DNA of 64,000 nt. Source: Halopseudomonas pelagia CL-AP6 (GTDB lineage Bacteria > Pseudomonadota > Gammaproteobacteria > Pseudomonadales > Pseudomonadaceae). The stretch is taken from the NCBI RefSeq assembly GCF_000410875.1, contig NZ_AROI01000002.1, positions 173,216 through 237,215 of the forward strand, read 5' to 3'. This document shows, piece by piece, positions 47,146 through 57,262 of this stretch (the first letter of the stretch is position 1; every line of letters begins with the position of its first letter). A model generated the notes under the pieces. It had not been told where the DNA came from. It did not search any database and was given only the letters and a program-made list of their open reading frames with translations. A program made the position numbers and the translations under genes.

Positions 47146-48384
47146 TCAGGGCGTCTGAGGCGAAGTGGGCTGCCGGGCAAGCTGCTCGGCTATAAAAGCA
47201 ATGATCTGCCGGGCCAGTTGCTGTTTGCTCGCGTGGGGCAGGCTACGCTGTTGCAGAGACCGGTCAATCAGCGTGACTGCGTTGTCATCGCTGTTGAAGC
47301 CGATACCCGGCTGGCTGACATCATTGGCGATGATCAGGTCCAGGTTCTTGCGCTGGAGTTTGTCCTGGGCGTAGCCAAGCAGATCATTGGTTTCGGCGGC
47401 AAAGCCTACGCACCAGGGGCGCAGTTGCCCAGTGGGCGGCGAAGCGAGGGTAGCGAGAATATCCGGATTGCGCACCAGGCTCAGGGTCATGCCGTCGCCG
47501 GAATGCGGATCTTTCTTCAGCTTGGAGTCGGCGCAGTGCGCTGGACGGTAGTCTGCCACTGCAGCAGAGGCAATAAATATATCGGCGGGCAGCGCGCTCT
47601 GACAGGCGCTGAGCATGTCCTGAGCACTGATCACATCTACCCGCTGGACCCGCGCCGGGGTGGGTAGATTGACCGGGCCAGCCACCAGGGTCACGCGCGC
47701 GCCGGCTTCGGCGGCAGCTTCAGCCAGTGCAAAGCCCATTTTCCCCGAACTGTGATTGGATATATAGCGCACCGGGTCAATCGCCTCGCGCGTGGGGCCC
47801 GCGTTGATCAGCAGGTGCAGGCCGGCAAGGCTGCCGCGCTCGAAGCAGTCAGCGACCTTCATGGCGATATCGGTGGGCTCAAGCATGCGCCCAGGGCCGA
47901 TGTCACCACAGGCTTGCTCGCCAGCGCCGGGGCCAAAGATGCTGACGCCGCGTTGCAGCAGGGTATCGAGGTTGGCCTGGGTCGCGGCGTCGCGCCACAT
48001 TGCCTGATTCATCGCCGGGGCCAGGGCAATAGGTGCGTCGGTAGCCAGCACCAGGGTGGTCAGTAGATCATCGCCGCGCCCATGGGCCAGGCGTGCCATC
48101 AGATCGGCGGTGGCAGGGGCGATCAGCACCACATCGGCCCAACGCGCCAGGTCGATATGTCCCATCGCCGCCTCAGCGGCCGGGTCCAGCAGATCACCGT
48201 GCACCGGGTGACCCGACAACGCCTGCAGCGTCAGCGGGGTGATGAATTCCCGCGCGGCCTGGGTCATCACCACCCGCACTTCGGCACCGGCATCGCGCAG
48301 CCGGCGTATCAGTTCCGCACTCTTGTAGGCGGCGATACCGCCGCTGACGCCAAGAAGAACCCGTTTATTAACCAACCGCTGCAT
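47146..48384 (-). CDS. coaBC: Bifunctional phosphopantothenoylcysteine synthetase/decarboxylase
   Basis: CoaBC converts 4'-phosphopantothenate plus cysteine to 4'-phosphopantetheine in CoA synthesis. From the ATG at 48384 (AGGAG upstream) it is 412 aa. The CoaC flavoprotein half starts [20 protein letters not shown] and has [20 protein letters not shown] marks the active-site flap. The CoaB half has [20 protein letters not shown] and FAAETND. Overlap with dut is absent; the gap is 22 bp. Confidence 0.95.
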   Translation of the reverse strand: MQRLVNKRVLLGVSGGIAAYKSAELIRRLRDAGAEVRVVMTQAAREFITPLTLQALSGHPVHGDLLDPAAEAAMGHIDLARWADVVLIAPATADLMARLAHGRGDDLLTTLVLATDAPIALAPAMNQAMWRDAATQANLDTLLQRGVSIFGPGAGEQACGDIGPGRMLEPTDIAMKVADCFERGSLAGLHLLINAGPTREAIDPVRYISNHSSGKMGFALAEAAAEAGARVTLVAGPVNLPTPARVQRVDVISAQDMLSACQSALPADIFIASAAVADYRPAHCADSKLKKDPHSGDGMTLSLVRNPDILATLASPPTGQLRPWCVGFAAETNDLLGYAQDKLQRKNLDLIIANDVSQPGIGFNSDDNAVTLIDRSLQQRSLPHASKQQLARQIIAFIAEQLARQPTSPQTP

Positions 48385-48552
48385 GCTTGACTCCTGACCT
48401 GCGGCGAACACATTCCAGCCCAGCGATACTAGCATAGGGCCGCTATTTTGCTGCGCAAACAGGTATCGACCCGCTTGCCGTCAGCTTTTATACTGCGCTC
48501 ATATTACACCGCACGAACAGGAAGTACGTGCCTGACTAGCAGGGAAATGCTT

Positions 48553-49227
48553 ATGCCTATTACCGATTGGCCGCTGGCCGAACGGCCGCGCGAAAAACTC
48601 ATCAATCAGGGCGCTGCGGCGCTGTCGGATGCCGAATTGCTGGCCATTTTTCTGCGCACCGGCATGCCTGGGCGCAGCGCGGTGGATCTAGCCCGTGATC
48701 TGCTCAATGGATTCGGCAGTTTGCGTGATCTGGTGCAGGCGGATATGCCGACCTTCTGCCGGCATCCCGGGCTCGGGCCGGCCAAGTATGTGCAGCTGCA
48801 GGCGGTGATGGAAATGGCCCGCCGGCATTTGTTTGAAGAGCTCAAGCGTGGCACAGCGCTGACCTCGCCTGGGGCAGTGCGCCAGTATCTGCGCAGCCGG
48901 CTGGCGCATCTGCCGCACGAAGTCTTTGCTTGTCTGTTTCTGGATAACCAGCATCGGGTCATCGCCTTCGAAGAACTCTTTCAGGGCACGCTGGACAGCG
49001 CCAGCGTTTATCCGCGCGAGGTGGTCAAGCGCGCGCTGTCGCTGAACGCCGCTGCGGTGATTCTCACGCACAACCACCCGTCGGGTGTGGCCGAGCCGAG
49101 CCAAGCTGATCAGATGCTCACCCGGCGCCTTAAAGAAGCCCTGGCGCTGGTGGATATACGCGTACTTGACCATCTTGTGGTTGGTGATGGGGAGCCGGTT
49201 TCGTTCGCCGAACGGGGCCTGCTATGA
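48553..49227 (+). CDS. radC: Chromosomal RadC (JAMM/MPN protein)
   Basis: The 224-aa protein is full length: N-terminal [20 protein letters not shown] helices ([20 protein letters not shown]) with a helix-hairpin-helix ([15 protein letters not shown]), then the JAMM domain with HNHPSG and EPSQAD. The molecular role remains unclear. It is divergent from coaBC, the standard Pseudomonas location, and is distinct from the two island copies. Confidence 0.93.
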   Translation: MPITDWPLAERPREKLINQGAAALSDAELLAIFLRTGMPGRSAVDLARDLLNGFGSLRDLVQADMPTFCRHPGLGPAKYVQLQAVMEMARRHLFEELKRGTALTSPGAVRQYLRSRLAHLPHEVFACLFLDNQHRVIAFEELFQGTLDSASVYPREVVKRALSLNAAAVILTHNHPSGVAEPSQADQMLTRRLKEALALVDIRVLDHLVVGDGEPVSFAERGLL

Positions 49228-49248
49228 AGCAGAAATAATCAAAAGTCG

Positions 49249-49277
49249 TTGCTTGCGGGGGCTGCTTTTGATATAAA
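49249..49277 (+). promoter_or_regulatory. Probable rpmBG promoter
   Basis: TTGCTT (49249-49254) and TATAAA (49272-49277) spaced by 17 bp, 135 bp upstream of rpmB. It is a good match to a sigma-70 promoter. Confidence 0.65.
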
Positions 49278-49411
49278 GCTCCGCTCTTCTCGGGGCTGCG
49301 CCTGCACAGATGCATTTGCAGGTCGGCATAAAGGTTTGCCCCGGCTGGAAAATACATTTTTTATGGCTTCCAACCAGTTCGGGTTGGGCAAGTGGTTGGA
49401 GAGGGTTAACC

Positions 49412-49648
49412 ATGTCTCGAGTATGTCAGGTGACCGGTAAAGGTCCAGTGACTGGGAACAATGTTTCCCACGCTAATAACAGAACCAAGCGTCGTTTTCT
49501 GCCTAACCTGCAGCACCATCGTTTTTGGGTAGAGTCAGAGAAGCGTTTTGTGCGTCTGCGCACGTCCACCAAGGGTATGCGTATTATTGACAAGCGCGGC
49601 ATTGATGTCGTCCTGTCGGAAATGCGCGCCCGTGGCGAAAAAGTTTAA
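49412..49648 (+). CDS. rpmB: 50S ribosomal protein L28
   Basis: The 78-aa protein starts [20 protein letters not shown] and contains [20 protein letters not shown], the L28 signature. GAGAGGG lies upstream of the ATG at 49412. It is followed by rpmG with an 11-bp gap. Confidence 0.97.
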   Translation: MSRVCQVTGKGPVTGNNVSHANNRTKRRFLPNLQHHRFWVESEKRFVRLRTSTKGMRIIDKRGIDVVLSEMRARGEKV

Positions 49649-49659
49649 GGAGCAGTCCC

Positions 49660-49815
49660 ATGCGTGAATTGATTCGTTTGATTTCTTCTGCCGGTACTGG
49701 TCACTTTTACACTACCGACAAGAACAAGCGTACTACGCCCGATAAGATCGAAATCAAGAAGTTCGATCCCGTCGTTCGCAAGCACGTGATGTACAAGGAA
49801 GGCAAGATCAAATAA
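49660..49815 (+). CDS. rpmG: 50S ribosomal protein L33
   Basis: The 51-aa protein starts [20 protein letters not shown] and ends [17 protein letters not shown] lies before the ATG. It lacks the zinc-binding CxxC pairs, so it is a zinc-free (C-minus) L33. Confidence 0.97.
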   Translation: MRELIRLISSAGTGHFYTTDKNKRTTPDKIEIKKFDPVVRKHVMYKEGKIK

Positions 49816-49830
49816 GGTCTGCCTCCCACA

Positions 49831-49860
49831 ACAAAAAACCCGCTTCGGCGGGTTTTTTGT
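49831..49860 (+). terminator. rpmG terminator
   Basis: ACCCGC-TTCG-GCGGGT stem with an A-run before and TTTTTTGT after; a textbook intrinsic terminator, usable in both directions. Confidence 0.92.
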
Positions 49861-49899
49861 TGTCTGGATTTTAGTTTGGTTGGCGTTCAGCTCGTGCGC

Positions 49900-50796
49900 T
49901 CAGGGCTCGCCACCCACCGCGAAGTTAGGCAGCCGACCGACCGCCTGGGTAAAGGTAAACGGAATGGAAATGGTATCCAGGCCGACGTTCTTCTGCACCA
50001 CAAAATGCAGATGCGGCCCGGTGCTGTTACCCGTGTTGCCAGACTTGCCGAGCATAGTGCCCGTGCTGACACGCTGGCCCTCATGGACCACCACCGAGCG
50101 GTGCTTGAGGTGCAGGTATACGCTCATGGTGCCGTCATCATGCAGCAGGCGGACAAAATTACCTGAAGGGTTGGTGCCGCGCCCTGATTGATTGTTTTCG
50201 GTTTTTACCACCACACCCGGGCGTGCCGCCACTATAGGCGTGCCTTCTGGCATGGCGATATCGATAGCGTAGCGGCCTTTAGGCCCGGTGTGGCTGTAGC
50301 CACCGCCTGGCCCTTGGGTAACGCGGAAGGGGCCGCCTTGCCAGGGTAGAGGGTAATCCTTCAGCACATGTTGCGCCCGTGGGTCACCAACAGCGTGGCG
50401 AAGTTTGTAGTTGTAACTGGGCGGGCCGGCACCTGGCTTGGGGGCCAGGGTTACCAGGCGCATCTGCTGGCGCGGCTGCAGAATCCAACGCACCGGCTTG
50501 TCGGGCACACCGATCAGGTTCTTTGCCGCGTGGATGCTCAGCTCTACTTCAACGGGGGCAAACAGATCATTATGGACGATCAGAGTTTCGCCACCGGGAT
50601 GTTTGTTAGTGGTGACGTAAACATCCTTTTCAAAGGTTTCGACCATGGCATCGCGGAACACGAATACCTGAGCGCCTTCGGTTTTTTTATCGGTATAGGT
50701 GACCACGCCATTGCTATCGACAAACTTGTAAATCGTCGATGCCAGCAGCGCAGGGCTTACCAGCAGCAGTGCCAGGCCGGTTAAAAAGGTCCGCAT
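49900..50796 (-). CDS. M23 family peptidase with N-terminal DUF4124 domain
   Basis: The protein (298 aa from the ATG at 50796) has a signal peptide (LTGLALLLVSPALLAS), a DUF4124 domain (TIYKFVDSNGVVTYTDKK) and a C-terminal LytM-type M23 metallopeptidase: GRYAIDIAMPEGTPIVAARP, SVYLHLKHRS and TGPHLHFVVQ. Zinc ligands appear at YAIDIAM (His of the usual HxxxD replaced; H/D partly shifted to YSHTG upstream) and HLH. It probably cuts peptidoglycan cross-links or regulates wall hydrolysis. An upstream start at 50811 is also possible. Confidence 0.85.
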   Translation of the reverse strand: MRTFLTGLALLLVSPALLASTIYKFVDSNGVVTYTDKKTEGAQVFVFRDAMVETFEKDVYVTTNKHPGGETLIVHNDLFAPVEVELSIHAAKNLIGVPDKPVRWILQPRQQMRLVTLAPKPGAGPPSYNYKLRHAVGDPRAQHVLKDYPLPWQGGPFRVTQGPGGGYSHTGPKGRYAIDIAMPEGTPIVAARPGVVVKTENNQSGRGTNPSGNFVRLLHDDGTMSVYLHLKHRSVVVHEGQRVSTGTMLGKSGNTGNSTGPHLHFVVQKNVGLDTISIPFTFTQAVGRLPNFAVGGEP

Positions 50797-50889
50797 CCTT
50801 TGCAACCTCATATAATGCGTGGTGGCGAAAAGCCTGAGTCTACCCCTTTGCACGAGCCAAGGCGACTCGCACAAAGAGCTAACTATAGT

Positions 50890-52083
50890 TCAGCGAGCCA
50901 TGTTCGGTGAGGGCTGCAGCGAATAGGTGCGCAAGGTAGTGGAAAAGTCCTGCAGCGCCTTGATACCACTGGTTTCTGCCTGGTGACACCATTCGCGCAG
51001 CGCCTGCAGCATATCGTGGCCATTGGCACTGGTCCGGCCCCAGATTTGTTGCAGTGCCAGGCGTTTTTCGTAAATTACTTTAAGCGCCTGGCTCTCGGCC
51101 AATACCCGCTGTAGCCGTTCTTCGTTTTGACTGTCCAGCAGACTGCTTTCGCGGCTCAGCAAGCGCTTGGCACGGCGAAACTGGTGGCGAACAGACTCGT
51201 CAACCCGGTGCATTTCCTGCTGCACCAGCGGCTTGATGACCAGCTTGCGGTATTGCGCCATGATTTGAAAACGGTTGTTCAGAATTGCCATGGCGGTGTC
51301 CATATCCAGCGTTTGCTTGCCTTCCACCCGGTGGGCGATGGGCGCGGTGCGACGTACCTTGGCCAGCCCAAGCACGCTGAACAGCCGGATCCACATCCAG
51401 CCTATATCGAACTCCCAGTTCTTCACTGACAATTTGGCTGAATTAGGGTAGGTGTGGTGATTGTTATGCAGCTCTTCACCGCCGATCAGAATGCCCCAGG
51501 GCATGATATTGGTGGCGGCATCCTTGCATTCGAAATTGCGATAACCCCAGGCGTGGCCCAGGCCGTTGATCACGCCTGCGGCCATCAGCGGAATCCACAT
51601 CATCTGTACCGCCCATACGGTCATGCCGAGCACGCCAAACAACGCCAGATCAATAATCGCCAGCAGCGTGACGCCGGCAATCGGGAAGCGGCTGTACAGA
51701 TTGCGCTCGATCCAGTCATCCGGGCAGTTCTTGCCATAGATGCGCAGGGTCTCCTGATTCTTGGCCTCTTCCATATACAGCTCGGCGCCTTTGCGCAGGA
51801 CTGTGCTCAGGCCCTTGTGTACCGGGCTGTGAGGGTCTTCAGGCGTTTCGCATTTGGCGTGGTGCTTACGGTGGATGGCGGTCCACTCGCGGGTGTTCAT
51901 GCTGGTGGTGAGCCACAACCAGAAGCGGAAAAAGTGCTGCAGCGCAGGGTGTAACTCGAGCGCTCGATGGGCCGAGTAGCGATGCAGATAAACAGTGACG
52001 CTGACGATGGTGATGTGTGTCAGAACCAGAGTCACGGCCAGAATTTGCCAGCCGCTGAGTTGCAGTAAACCTTGATACCACAT
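50890..52083 (-). CDS. desA: Acyl-CoA/acyl-lipid desaturase (DesA type)
   Basis: The 397-aa membrane enzyme introduces cis double bonds in acyl chains. The three His boxes are present: HRYSAHR (residues about 34-40), HRKHH (72-76) and HNNHH (around 205), with hydrophobic pairs between. The C-terminal 150 residues are soluble and helical. The start at 52083 is supported by the family N-terminus MWYQGLLQLSGWQIL. It probably adjusts membrane fluidity. Confidence 0.88.
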   Translation of the reverse strand: MWYQGLLQLSGWQILAVTLVLTHITIVSVTVYLHRYSAHRALELHPALQHFFRFWLWLTTSMNTREWTAIHRKHHAKCETPEDPHSPVHKGLSTVLRKGAELYMEEAKNQETLRIYGKNCPDDWIERNLYSRFPIAGVTLLAIIDLALFGVLGMTVWAVQMMWIPLMAAGVINGLGHAWGYRNFECKDAATNIMPWGILIGGEELHNNHHTYPNSAKLSVKNWEFDIGWMWIRLFSVLGLAKVRRTAPIAHRVEGKQTLDMDTAMAILNNRFQIMAQYRKLVIKPLVQQEMHRVDESVRHQFRRAKRLLSRESSLLDSQNEERLQRVLAESQALKVIYEKRLALQQIWGRTSANGHDMLQALREWCHQAETSGIKALQDFSTTLRTYSLQPSPNMAR

Positions 52084-52227
52084 AGTGCTTCTATACCTCT
52101 TTCAGCATTTCCGGAAAAACACCGGATTTTCGATTATGGACCAGCACACAGTGAAATGACACGCTCGTCAGACAATCGGCGAGTGCTATATTGCGTAAAA
52201 AGCCTGATCTAACTCAATGAGTAAAGC

Positions 52228-54507
52228 ATGACGTCTAGTCGCAGCGCCTGGCACATCAGCCTTATATACATGGTAGTAGCTACCCTGTGGATATTGTTCA
52301 GTGACAATATGTTGCTATGGATGGGTGTGGAAATCCTCACCCAACAGCGCCTGCAGACGCTCAAAGGGCTGTTTTTTGTGGTCGTTACCGGCGTGCTGCT
52401 GTTCTATTCAACGCGTCACCATCTGCGCCGCAGGCAGCAGAAGGAACAAGCGTTACGTCACAGCGAAGAACGTTTTGACCTGGCTCTGCTGGGCTCCAAT
52501 GATGGGGTCTGGGATTGGGATATCGTCTCGGATGAGCTGTACTTTTCCGATCGCTGCAAAGTGATTCTCGGGTACCTGCCCGAATTCAACATGAGTCGGC
52601 AGGACACCTGGCTGAAACATCTGCATCCCGAAGATCGGCTATCACTGACGGCTGAGCTGCGCAGGCACCTTCGGGGTGATACCGAGCGCCTGGAGCATGT
52701 GCATAGGGTGCGCCGGCGCGATGGTTTTTATGCTTGGGTACAGGCGCGCGGCCAAGTAGTCCGCAACACCCAGGGCAGGGCAATACGGATGGTTGGCATC
52801 CTTTGTGATGTAACCCAGCAGAAGGCCGACAACGAACGACTGCAGCAGGCTGCGGTGGTATTCGACAGCACCAATGAAGGCGTGGTGGTCAGCGATAGCC
52901 GCAATCGTATTATCAACGTCAACAACGCGTTCTGCCGTATTACCGGCTATGAGCATGACGAGGTAGTGGGGCAAAAACCATCCGTACTGAAGTCCGGCTG
53001 GCATGACGAACTCTTCTATCGGGATATGTGGGAAGCGCTGTCGCGCTGCGGCAGTTGGCAGGGTGAAGTCTGGAACCGGCGCAAGAATGGCGAGATTTAC
53101 CCGCAGTGGCAATCCATTAATACGGTGAAGGACCGTACCGGCAAGCTGACGCATTACGTAGCGGTATTCTCGGATATATCGGTGCTTAAACAGTCGCGCC
53201 AGGAGATTGACTTTCTCGCCCATCACGATCCGCTTACCCGCCTGCCCAATAGGCTATTGCTGACCGAGCGGCTTACCAATGCGCTAGTGCGCGCCAAGCG
53301 CCGGGAGCAACGGCTGGGTCTCATCTTTATTGATCTGGACCGCTTCAAGACCGTCAATGACAGCTTGGGACATGCTGCAGGCGATGAACTACTGCGTATT
53401 GCGGGTGAGCGGATGTTGGGACTGTGCCGCGAGGAAGACACCCTGGCTCGCCTCGGTGGAGACGAATTTGTGATGTTGGTGGAAAACCTCGCAGAAACCG
53501 ACGACATCACTCCTATTGCGCAGAGACTGCAGCGCGGCTTCGCGCGGCCGTTCGATATCAACGGGCAGCGCATCCATCTGAGTGTCAGCCTGGGCATGAG
53601 CATCTTCCCCGAGGATGGTCAGGAAAGTGCAGAGCTGCTGACCAACGCTGATGCCGCCGTCTCCCAAGCCAAATCCAACGGCCGCAATACCTATGCCTTT
53701 TACACCCAGGCGCTGACGGAAAAAGCCCGGCGGCAGATGTCCTTGCAATCAGACCTGCACCAGGCCATCAGACAGAAACAATTGCAGGTGTTCTACCAAC
53801 CTCAAGTGAACATGCTCAGTGGTCAGGTCGTCGCACTGGAAGCGCTGGTGCGGTGGCAGCATCCGCTACGCGGGTTGATCAGCCCCGGAGAGTTTCTGCC
53901 AGTCGCCCAGCACGTGGGCTTGTTGATCCCGATAGATGAATATGTTCTCAATCAGGCCTGTCGGAAGATGCGCCAGTGGCTGGATGCGGGCTATCCGCTG
54001 AGCTGTGTTGCGGTGAACATGTCAGGGTCCTCGCTGGAGCGCGGGGACGTGCTGAATAAGGTCAAAAAGGCCCTGCTTGAAACTGGATTGCCAGCAGCCT
54101 ATTTAGAGCTGGAGCTGACCGAAAGCGAAATCATGCAACAAGGCGACCGCTGCATAGAAACGCTAGATGCTCTGCGCGAGTTGGGCGTCAAACTTTCCAT
54201 TGATGATTTCGGCACCGGTTATTCATCGCTGCTGCGGTTAAAACGGCTGCCGGTCAATACGCTGAAGATCGATCGCGGGTTTATTGTCGACCTGCCTGCC
54301 TCAGGTAACGACAGCGCCATCTCCAGAGCCATCATTGCACTGGGTCAAAGCCTGCAGCTGTCCATCGTCGCCGAGGGAATCGAGACTCAGGCGCAGCATG
54401 AACTGCTTCGGGATATGAAGTGCGATATAGGTCAGGGCTTTCTGTACAGCCGCCCGCTAGATGCGGCGGCGATTACAGCCTATCTGGATGAGCACTTCAG
54501 TCGGTAG
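52228..54507 (+). CDS. Membrane-anchored PAS-PAS-GGDEF-EAL protein
   Basis: The 759-aa cyclic-di-GMP enzyme has two N-terminal membrane helices (residues about 8-27 and 42-62), two PAS domains (about 75-195 and 200-320; the second with STNEGVVVSDSRNRIINVNN), a GGDEF domain with intact GGDEF at residues 410-414, and an EAL domain with EAL at 538-540 and later DDFGTGYSSL. An inhibitory RxxD lies five residues before GGDEF. All catalytic residues for both synthesis and hydrolysis are present, so the net activity cannot be told. GAGT precedes the ATG weakly. Confidence 0.93.
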   Translation: MTSSRSAWHISLIYMVVATLWILFSDNMLLWMGVEILTQQRLQTLKGLFFVVVTGVLLFYSTRHHLRRRQQKEQALRHSEERFDLALLGSNDGVWDWDIVSDELYFSDRCKVILGYLPEFNMSRQDTWLKHLHPEDRLSLTAELRRHLRGDTERLEHVHRVRRRDGFYAWVQARGQVVRNTQGRAIRMVGILCDVTQQKADNERLQQAAVVFDSTNEGVVVSDSRNRIINVNNAFCRITGYEHDEVVGQKPSVLKSGWHDELFYRDMWEALSRCGSWQGEVWNRRKNGEIYPQWQSINTVKDRTGKLTHYVAVFSDISVLKQSRQEIDFLAHHDPLTRLPNRLLLTERLTNALVRAKRREQRLGLIFIDLDRFKTVNDSLGHAAGDELLRIAGERMLGLCREEDTLARLGGDEFVMLVENLAETDDITPIAQRLQRGFARPFDINGQRIHLSVSLGMSIFPEDGQESAELLTNADAAVSQAKSNGRNTYAFYTQALTEKARRQMSLQSDLHQAIRQKQLQVFYQPQVNMLSGQVVALEALVRWQHPLRGLISPGEFLPVAQHVGLLIPIDEYVLNQACRKMRQWLDAGYPLSCVAVNMSGSSLERGDVLNKVKKALLETGLPAAYLELELTESEIMQQGDRCIETLDALRELGVKLSIDDFGTGYSSLLRLKRLPVNTLKIDRGFIVDLPASGNDSAISRAIIALGQSLQLSIVAEGIETQAQHELLRDMKCDIGQGFLYSRPLDAAAITAYLDEHFSR

Positions 54508-54521
54508 GAGTGTAACAGGGA

Positions 54522-54559
54522 TTGTACATCGAGGAATTAATTGTACATAAGCTGTACAA
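54522..54559. promoter_or_regulatory. TGTACA-box operator upstream of the fasciclin gene
   Basis: TTGTACA occurs at 54522-54528 and again at 54541-54547, 19 bp apart. The second pairs with TGTACAA (54553-54559) as a perfect 7-bp inverted repeat with a 5-bp spacer. TTGTACA boxes are used by MerR-family B12/light regulators (CarH/LitR) in other bacteria; assignment here is by resemblance only. Confidence 0.6.
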
Positions 54560-54599
54560 AGGTAATGCAATCCACATAACAGCCTCCTTGGAGAACACT

Positions 54600-55124
54600 A
54601 TGTTTGCAATTACTCAAAACCTCACTCAGCGCGTGCGTTACACCTTATTGGCCATGTTCAGCGCCAGCATGCTGGCAGCCGCGCCTGCTTATGCTGACCA
54701 TCATGGCGACAAAAAAGCCGCAGCAGATATCGTCGATACCGCAGTAGCCGCTGGCAGCTTTGAAACCCTGGTCACTGCCGTACAGGCCGCGGGTCTGGTA
54801 GAGACGTTGAAAGGCGAAGGTCCGTTCACCGTCTTTGCGCCCACGGATGAAGCCTTCGCTAAAATCCCCCAGGCGGACCTCGAAGCCTTGTTGGCTGACA
54901 GGGAAAAACTGACGCAAGTACTGACCTACCACGTAGTTTCAGGCAAGGTTATGGCCGCTGATGTCATCAGCATGACCAGTGCTGAAACCGTGCAAGGCGG
55001 TACGCTGACGATTGATGCTTCGGATGGCGTAAAGGTGAACGACGCTAACGTGACGGCCACTGATATTAAAGTCAGCAATGGCGTGATTCATGTGATCGAT
55101 ACGGTGTTGATGCCGGGTATGTAG
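54600..55124 (+). CDS. Secreted fasciclin (FAS1) domain protein
   Basis: The 174-aa product, from the ATG at 54600 (GGAGAACACT upstream), has a signal peptide ending AAAPAYADH and one FAS1 domain with both conserved blocks: [17 protein letters not shown] and [13 protein letters not shown] at the end, plus [13 protein letters not shown]1 domains act in adhesion. The three TGTACA boxes upstream and the terminator after it suggest a tightly regulated single gene. Confidence 0.92.
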   Translation: MFAITQNLTQRVRYTLLAMFSASMLAAAPAYADHHGDKKAAADIVDTAVAAGSFETLVTAVQAAGLVETLKGEGPFTVFAPTDEAFAKIPQADLEALLADREKLTQVLTYHVVSGKVMAADVISMTSAETVQGGTLTIDASDGVKVNDANVTATDIKVSNGVIHVIDTVLMPGM

Positions 55125-55143
55125 CAGCCGGTGCGGTAAATGG

Positions 55144-55167
55144 GGCAGGCTTCGGCCTGCCTTTTTT
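55144..55167 (+). terminator. Fasciclin gene terminator
   Basis: GGCAGGC-TTCG-GCCTGCC followed by TTTTTT, 19 bp after the stop codon; strong intrinsic terminator. Confidence 0.92.
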
Positions 55168-55240
55168 ATTGGTTTATCTCGTAGTTCCAGTTTCTGGATC
55201 AGTTACGCCTACGCTGGACTGGCTTTATCAGGCATCAGTA

Positions 55241-56533
55241 TCACTTCAACAAATTCTCCTCATCCGACGTGCGCAACTCCTCTGCTACTTGCTTATCTAT
55301 GCTCGTATCGGCCGCAGTATCTACGCTGCTGGCCACCGGTGCGGGGTCGGGTGCGGTGACCGGTGGTGGGGGCGGTGCAGCCTGTTTGTTGTCCAGCAAT
55401 ACGCGGTAGGTGGCTTCAGGCGTGACTATGGCTGCTTGGTCGAAGGCGGCTTTGACGACACGAATTGCTTCGCTGCGGGATTTGGGGAAATCGCTCTTGC
55501 GTTGATCGATCCAGGCCAGGAAGCGTAGTTGTACGGTGGTGTCGCCCAATTCCATGATCAGACCCTGGGGTTCCGGGTCATGCAGTATGCCAGGGATGCC
55601 GCGTAATGCGTCGATACCCAGTTGGCGGGTCTTGGCAAGGTCGTGATGGGCGAAGATGCTGACATTGAACTCAAACCGTCGTAGCGGATTGCGACTGAAA
55701 TTGGTCATGGCCGAGGTGATGATTACGCTGTTGGGGATGCGCAGGTGATTGCCGTCACGGGTCATCAGTACCGTATCTCGGGAGGTTAAGCGCATGACCT
55801 TGCCGTTGAATGCACCGACTTCGACCTGGTCACCAATCCCGAACGGATTGCGGGCGCTGAGCAGGACTCCGGCGAGATAGTTTTCAACAATATTGCGAAA
55901 CGCAAAGCCTACGGCAATGCCGGCGATCCCGGCGATACCCAGAATGGCGCCGACCAATGCGGTGGCATCCATCACTTCCAGGGCGATGAGTACGCCGATG
56001 CCGGTTAATAGTAACCGCACAATCCGTTTGCCGAGATTGGACGCCAGTTCGGATAGGCCGATGCGTCGCAGCCATGTATCGCGGTTGCCGGCCCATCGTC
56101 CTGCAAGGGCGAAACCGATAACGATGGCCAGCGACACCAGGGCAACCGGCAGGGTTTGCAGCGCGCTGGCGCCCATTTCTTTGAATCGGCGCGTCAGCGG
56201 TTGAACGCGAGCGGTGATATTCATCTCGTCGTCGAGTCGGTTTTGCACGTACACAACCCCTTCAACGCGGCTGGCAATCTCGCGGATATCCCGTGCTGCA
56301 CGCGCGTTGCTGACGTCGCCGCTCAGCGTTACCACGCCGGCCTTGACCTGAATGTCCACCGCATCCAGCCCTTCAATCGCTCCGAGCACCTGTGACAGGC
56401 GTTGCTGTATGGCTTTGTCCTGGGGTGCGTCGGTCACCCGTATTTCTGCGTCGACGCTGTTGGCTTCCTGACTCTGAGCCAGAGGTATCCAGCTCAGTAA
56501 AAGCATAAGGGTGACGAGTAGCTGTTTGATCAT
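55241..56533 (-). CDS. MscS-type mechanosensitive channel with BON domain
   Basis: The 430-aa protein has a signal peptide (residues 1-21), a BON domain (residues about 35-105; VDIQVKAGVVTLSGDVSNAR), then three membrane helices and the MscS pore segment (GAILGIAGIAGIAVGFAFRN) and beta domain (GDQVEVGAFNGKVMRLTSRD). The C-terminal 60 residues are proline-rich and acidic. It likely opens on osmotic downshock; the periplasmic BON domain may bind lipid. Confidence 0.9.
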   Translation of the reverse strand: MIKQLLVTLMLLLSWIPLAQSQEANSVDAEIRVTDAPQDKAIQQRLSQVLGAIEGLDAVDIQVKAGVVTLSGDVSNARAARDIREIASRVEGVVYVQNRLDDEMNITARVQPLTRRFKEMGASALQTLPVALVSLAIVIGFALAGRWAGNRDTWLRRIGLSELASNLGKRIVRLLLTGIGVLIALEVMDATALVGAILGIAGIAGIAVGFAFRNIVENYLAGVLLSARNPFGIGDQVEVGAFNGKVMRLTSRDTVLMTRDGNHLRIPNSVIITSAMTNFSRNPLRRFEFNVSIFAHHDLAKTRQLGIDALRGIPGILHDPEPQGLIMELGDTTVQLRFLAWIDQRKSDFPKSRSEAIRVVKAAFDQAAIVTPEATYRVLLDNKQAAPPPPPVTAPDPAPVASSVDTAADTSIDKQVAEELRTSDEENLLK

Positions 56534-56673
56534 CGTCTGGCTCTGTGAGGGTAAGGGTGGCTGCTGCTAACACTATGGTCAGCAGTTTAGAGCAAGACGG
56601 CAGGTGAACCTATCGGAACAAAATCGGGCTGACCCCGGTCACACATAGCGAATTGTTATTAAAGAGGTTAAGA

Positions 56674-57195
56674 ATGCGGCTAAAAATACTAACATTGTGC
56701 TCCGCCCTGATGTTCGTTTCCGGTGGCGTGCTAGCCAATCAACCCAATGTTTATGGGGTCAGTGAGAAAGCGCTGTTGCCTGAATTGGATATTGAACTGC
56801 CGGCGAAATTGGATACCGGTGCGGTCACCGCCTCTTTGAGTGCGCAGAATATCCAGCTATTCAAGCGCGACGGGGAAGACTGGGTGCGTTTCGAGCTGGG
56901 GGTTGAAGGTGAAGAGCAGGGCAAGGAGCTGGAATTGCCCGTGGTGCGCATTAGCCAGATCAAGCGTCGCGCCGCTGATATTCCCGAGGGGGAAACCAAG
57001 GATTACACCTCTCGCCCGGTGATCGAAATGAAGGTATGCATGGGCGATGTGGAGCAGGATATCGAGGTCAATCTGACTGACCGTACTTCATTCTCCTATC
57101 CTTTCCTGATTGGTTCTACCGCGTTGCAGCAGTTTGACGCGATGGTCGATCCCAGCCTCAAGTACTCCGCCGGCAGCCCGGCCTGTAGTTCTTGA
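56674..57195 (+). CDS. Retropepsin-like ATP-dependent zinc protease family protein (PF05618-like)
   Basis: The 173-aa exported protein has a signal peptide (ILTLCSALMFVSGGVLA) and the retropepsin-like core AKLDTGAVTASLSA (D-T-G) near residue 50. The end (FLIGSTALQQFDAMVDPSLK) is also typical of the group often annotated ATP-dependent zinc protease. A true protease role is unproven. AGAGG lies before the ATG at 56674. Confidence 0.8.
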   Translation: MRLKILTLCSALMFVSGGVLANQPNVYGVSEKALLPELDIELPAKLDTGAVTASLSAQNIQLFKRDGEDWVRFELGVEGEEQGKELELPVVRISQIKRRAADIPEGETKDYTSRPVIEMKVCMGDVEQDIEVNLTDRTSFSYPFLIGSTALQQFDAMVDPSLKYSAGSPACSS

Positions 57196-57218
57196 GCTGA
57201 AGCTGAACGAACTGATCT

Positions 57219-57250
57219 GACACAGCCGGAGCCTTTGCTCCGGCTGTGTC
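57219..57250. terminator. Bidirectional terminator between the zinc protease-like and gcd genes
   Basis: Perfect stem with arms GACACAGCCGGAGC and its complement around CTTT; the two genes converge on it. Confidence 0.82.
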
Positions 57251-57262
57251 GTTTCTGGTCAC

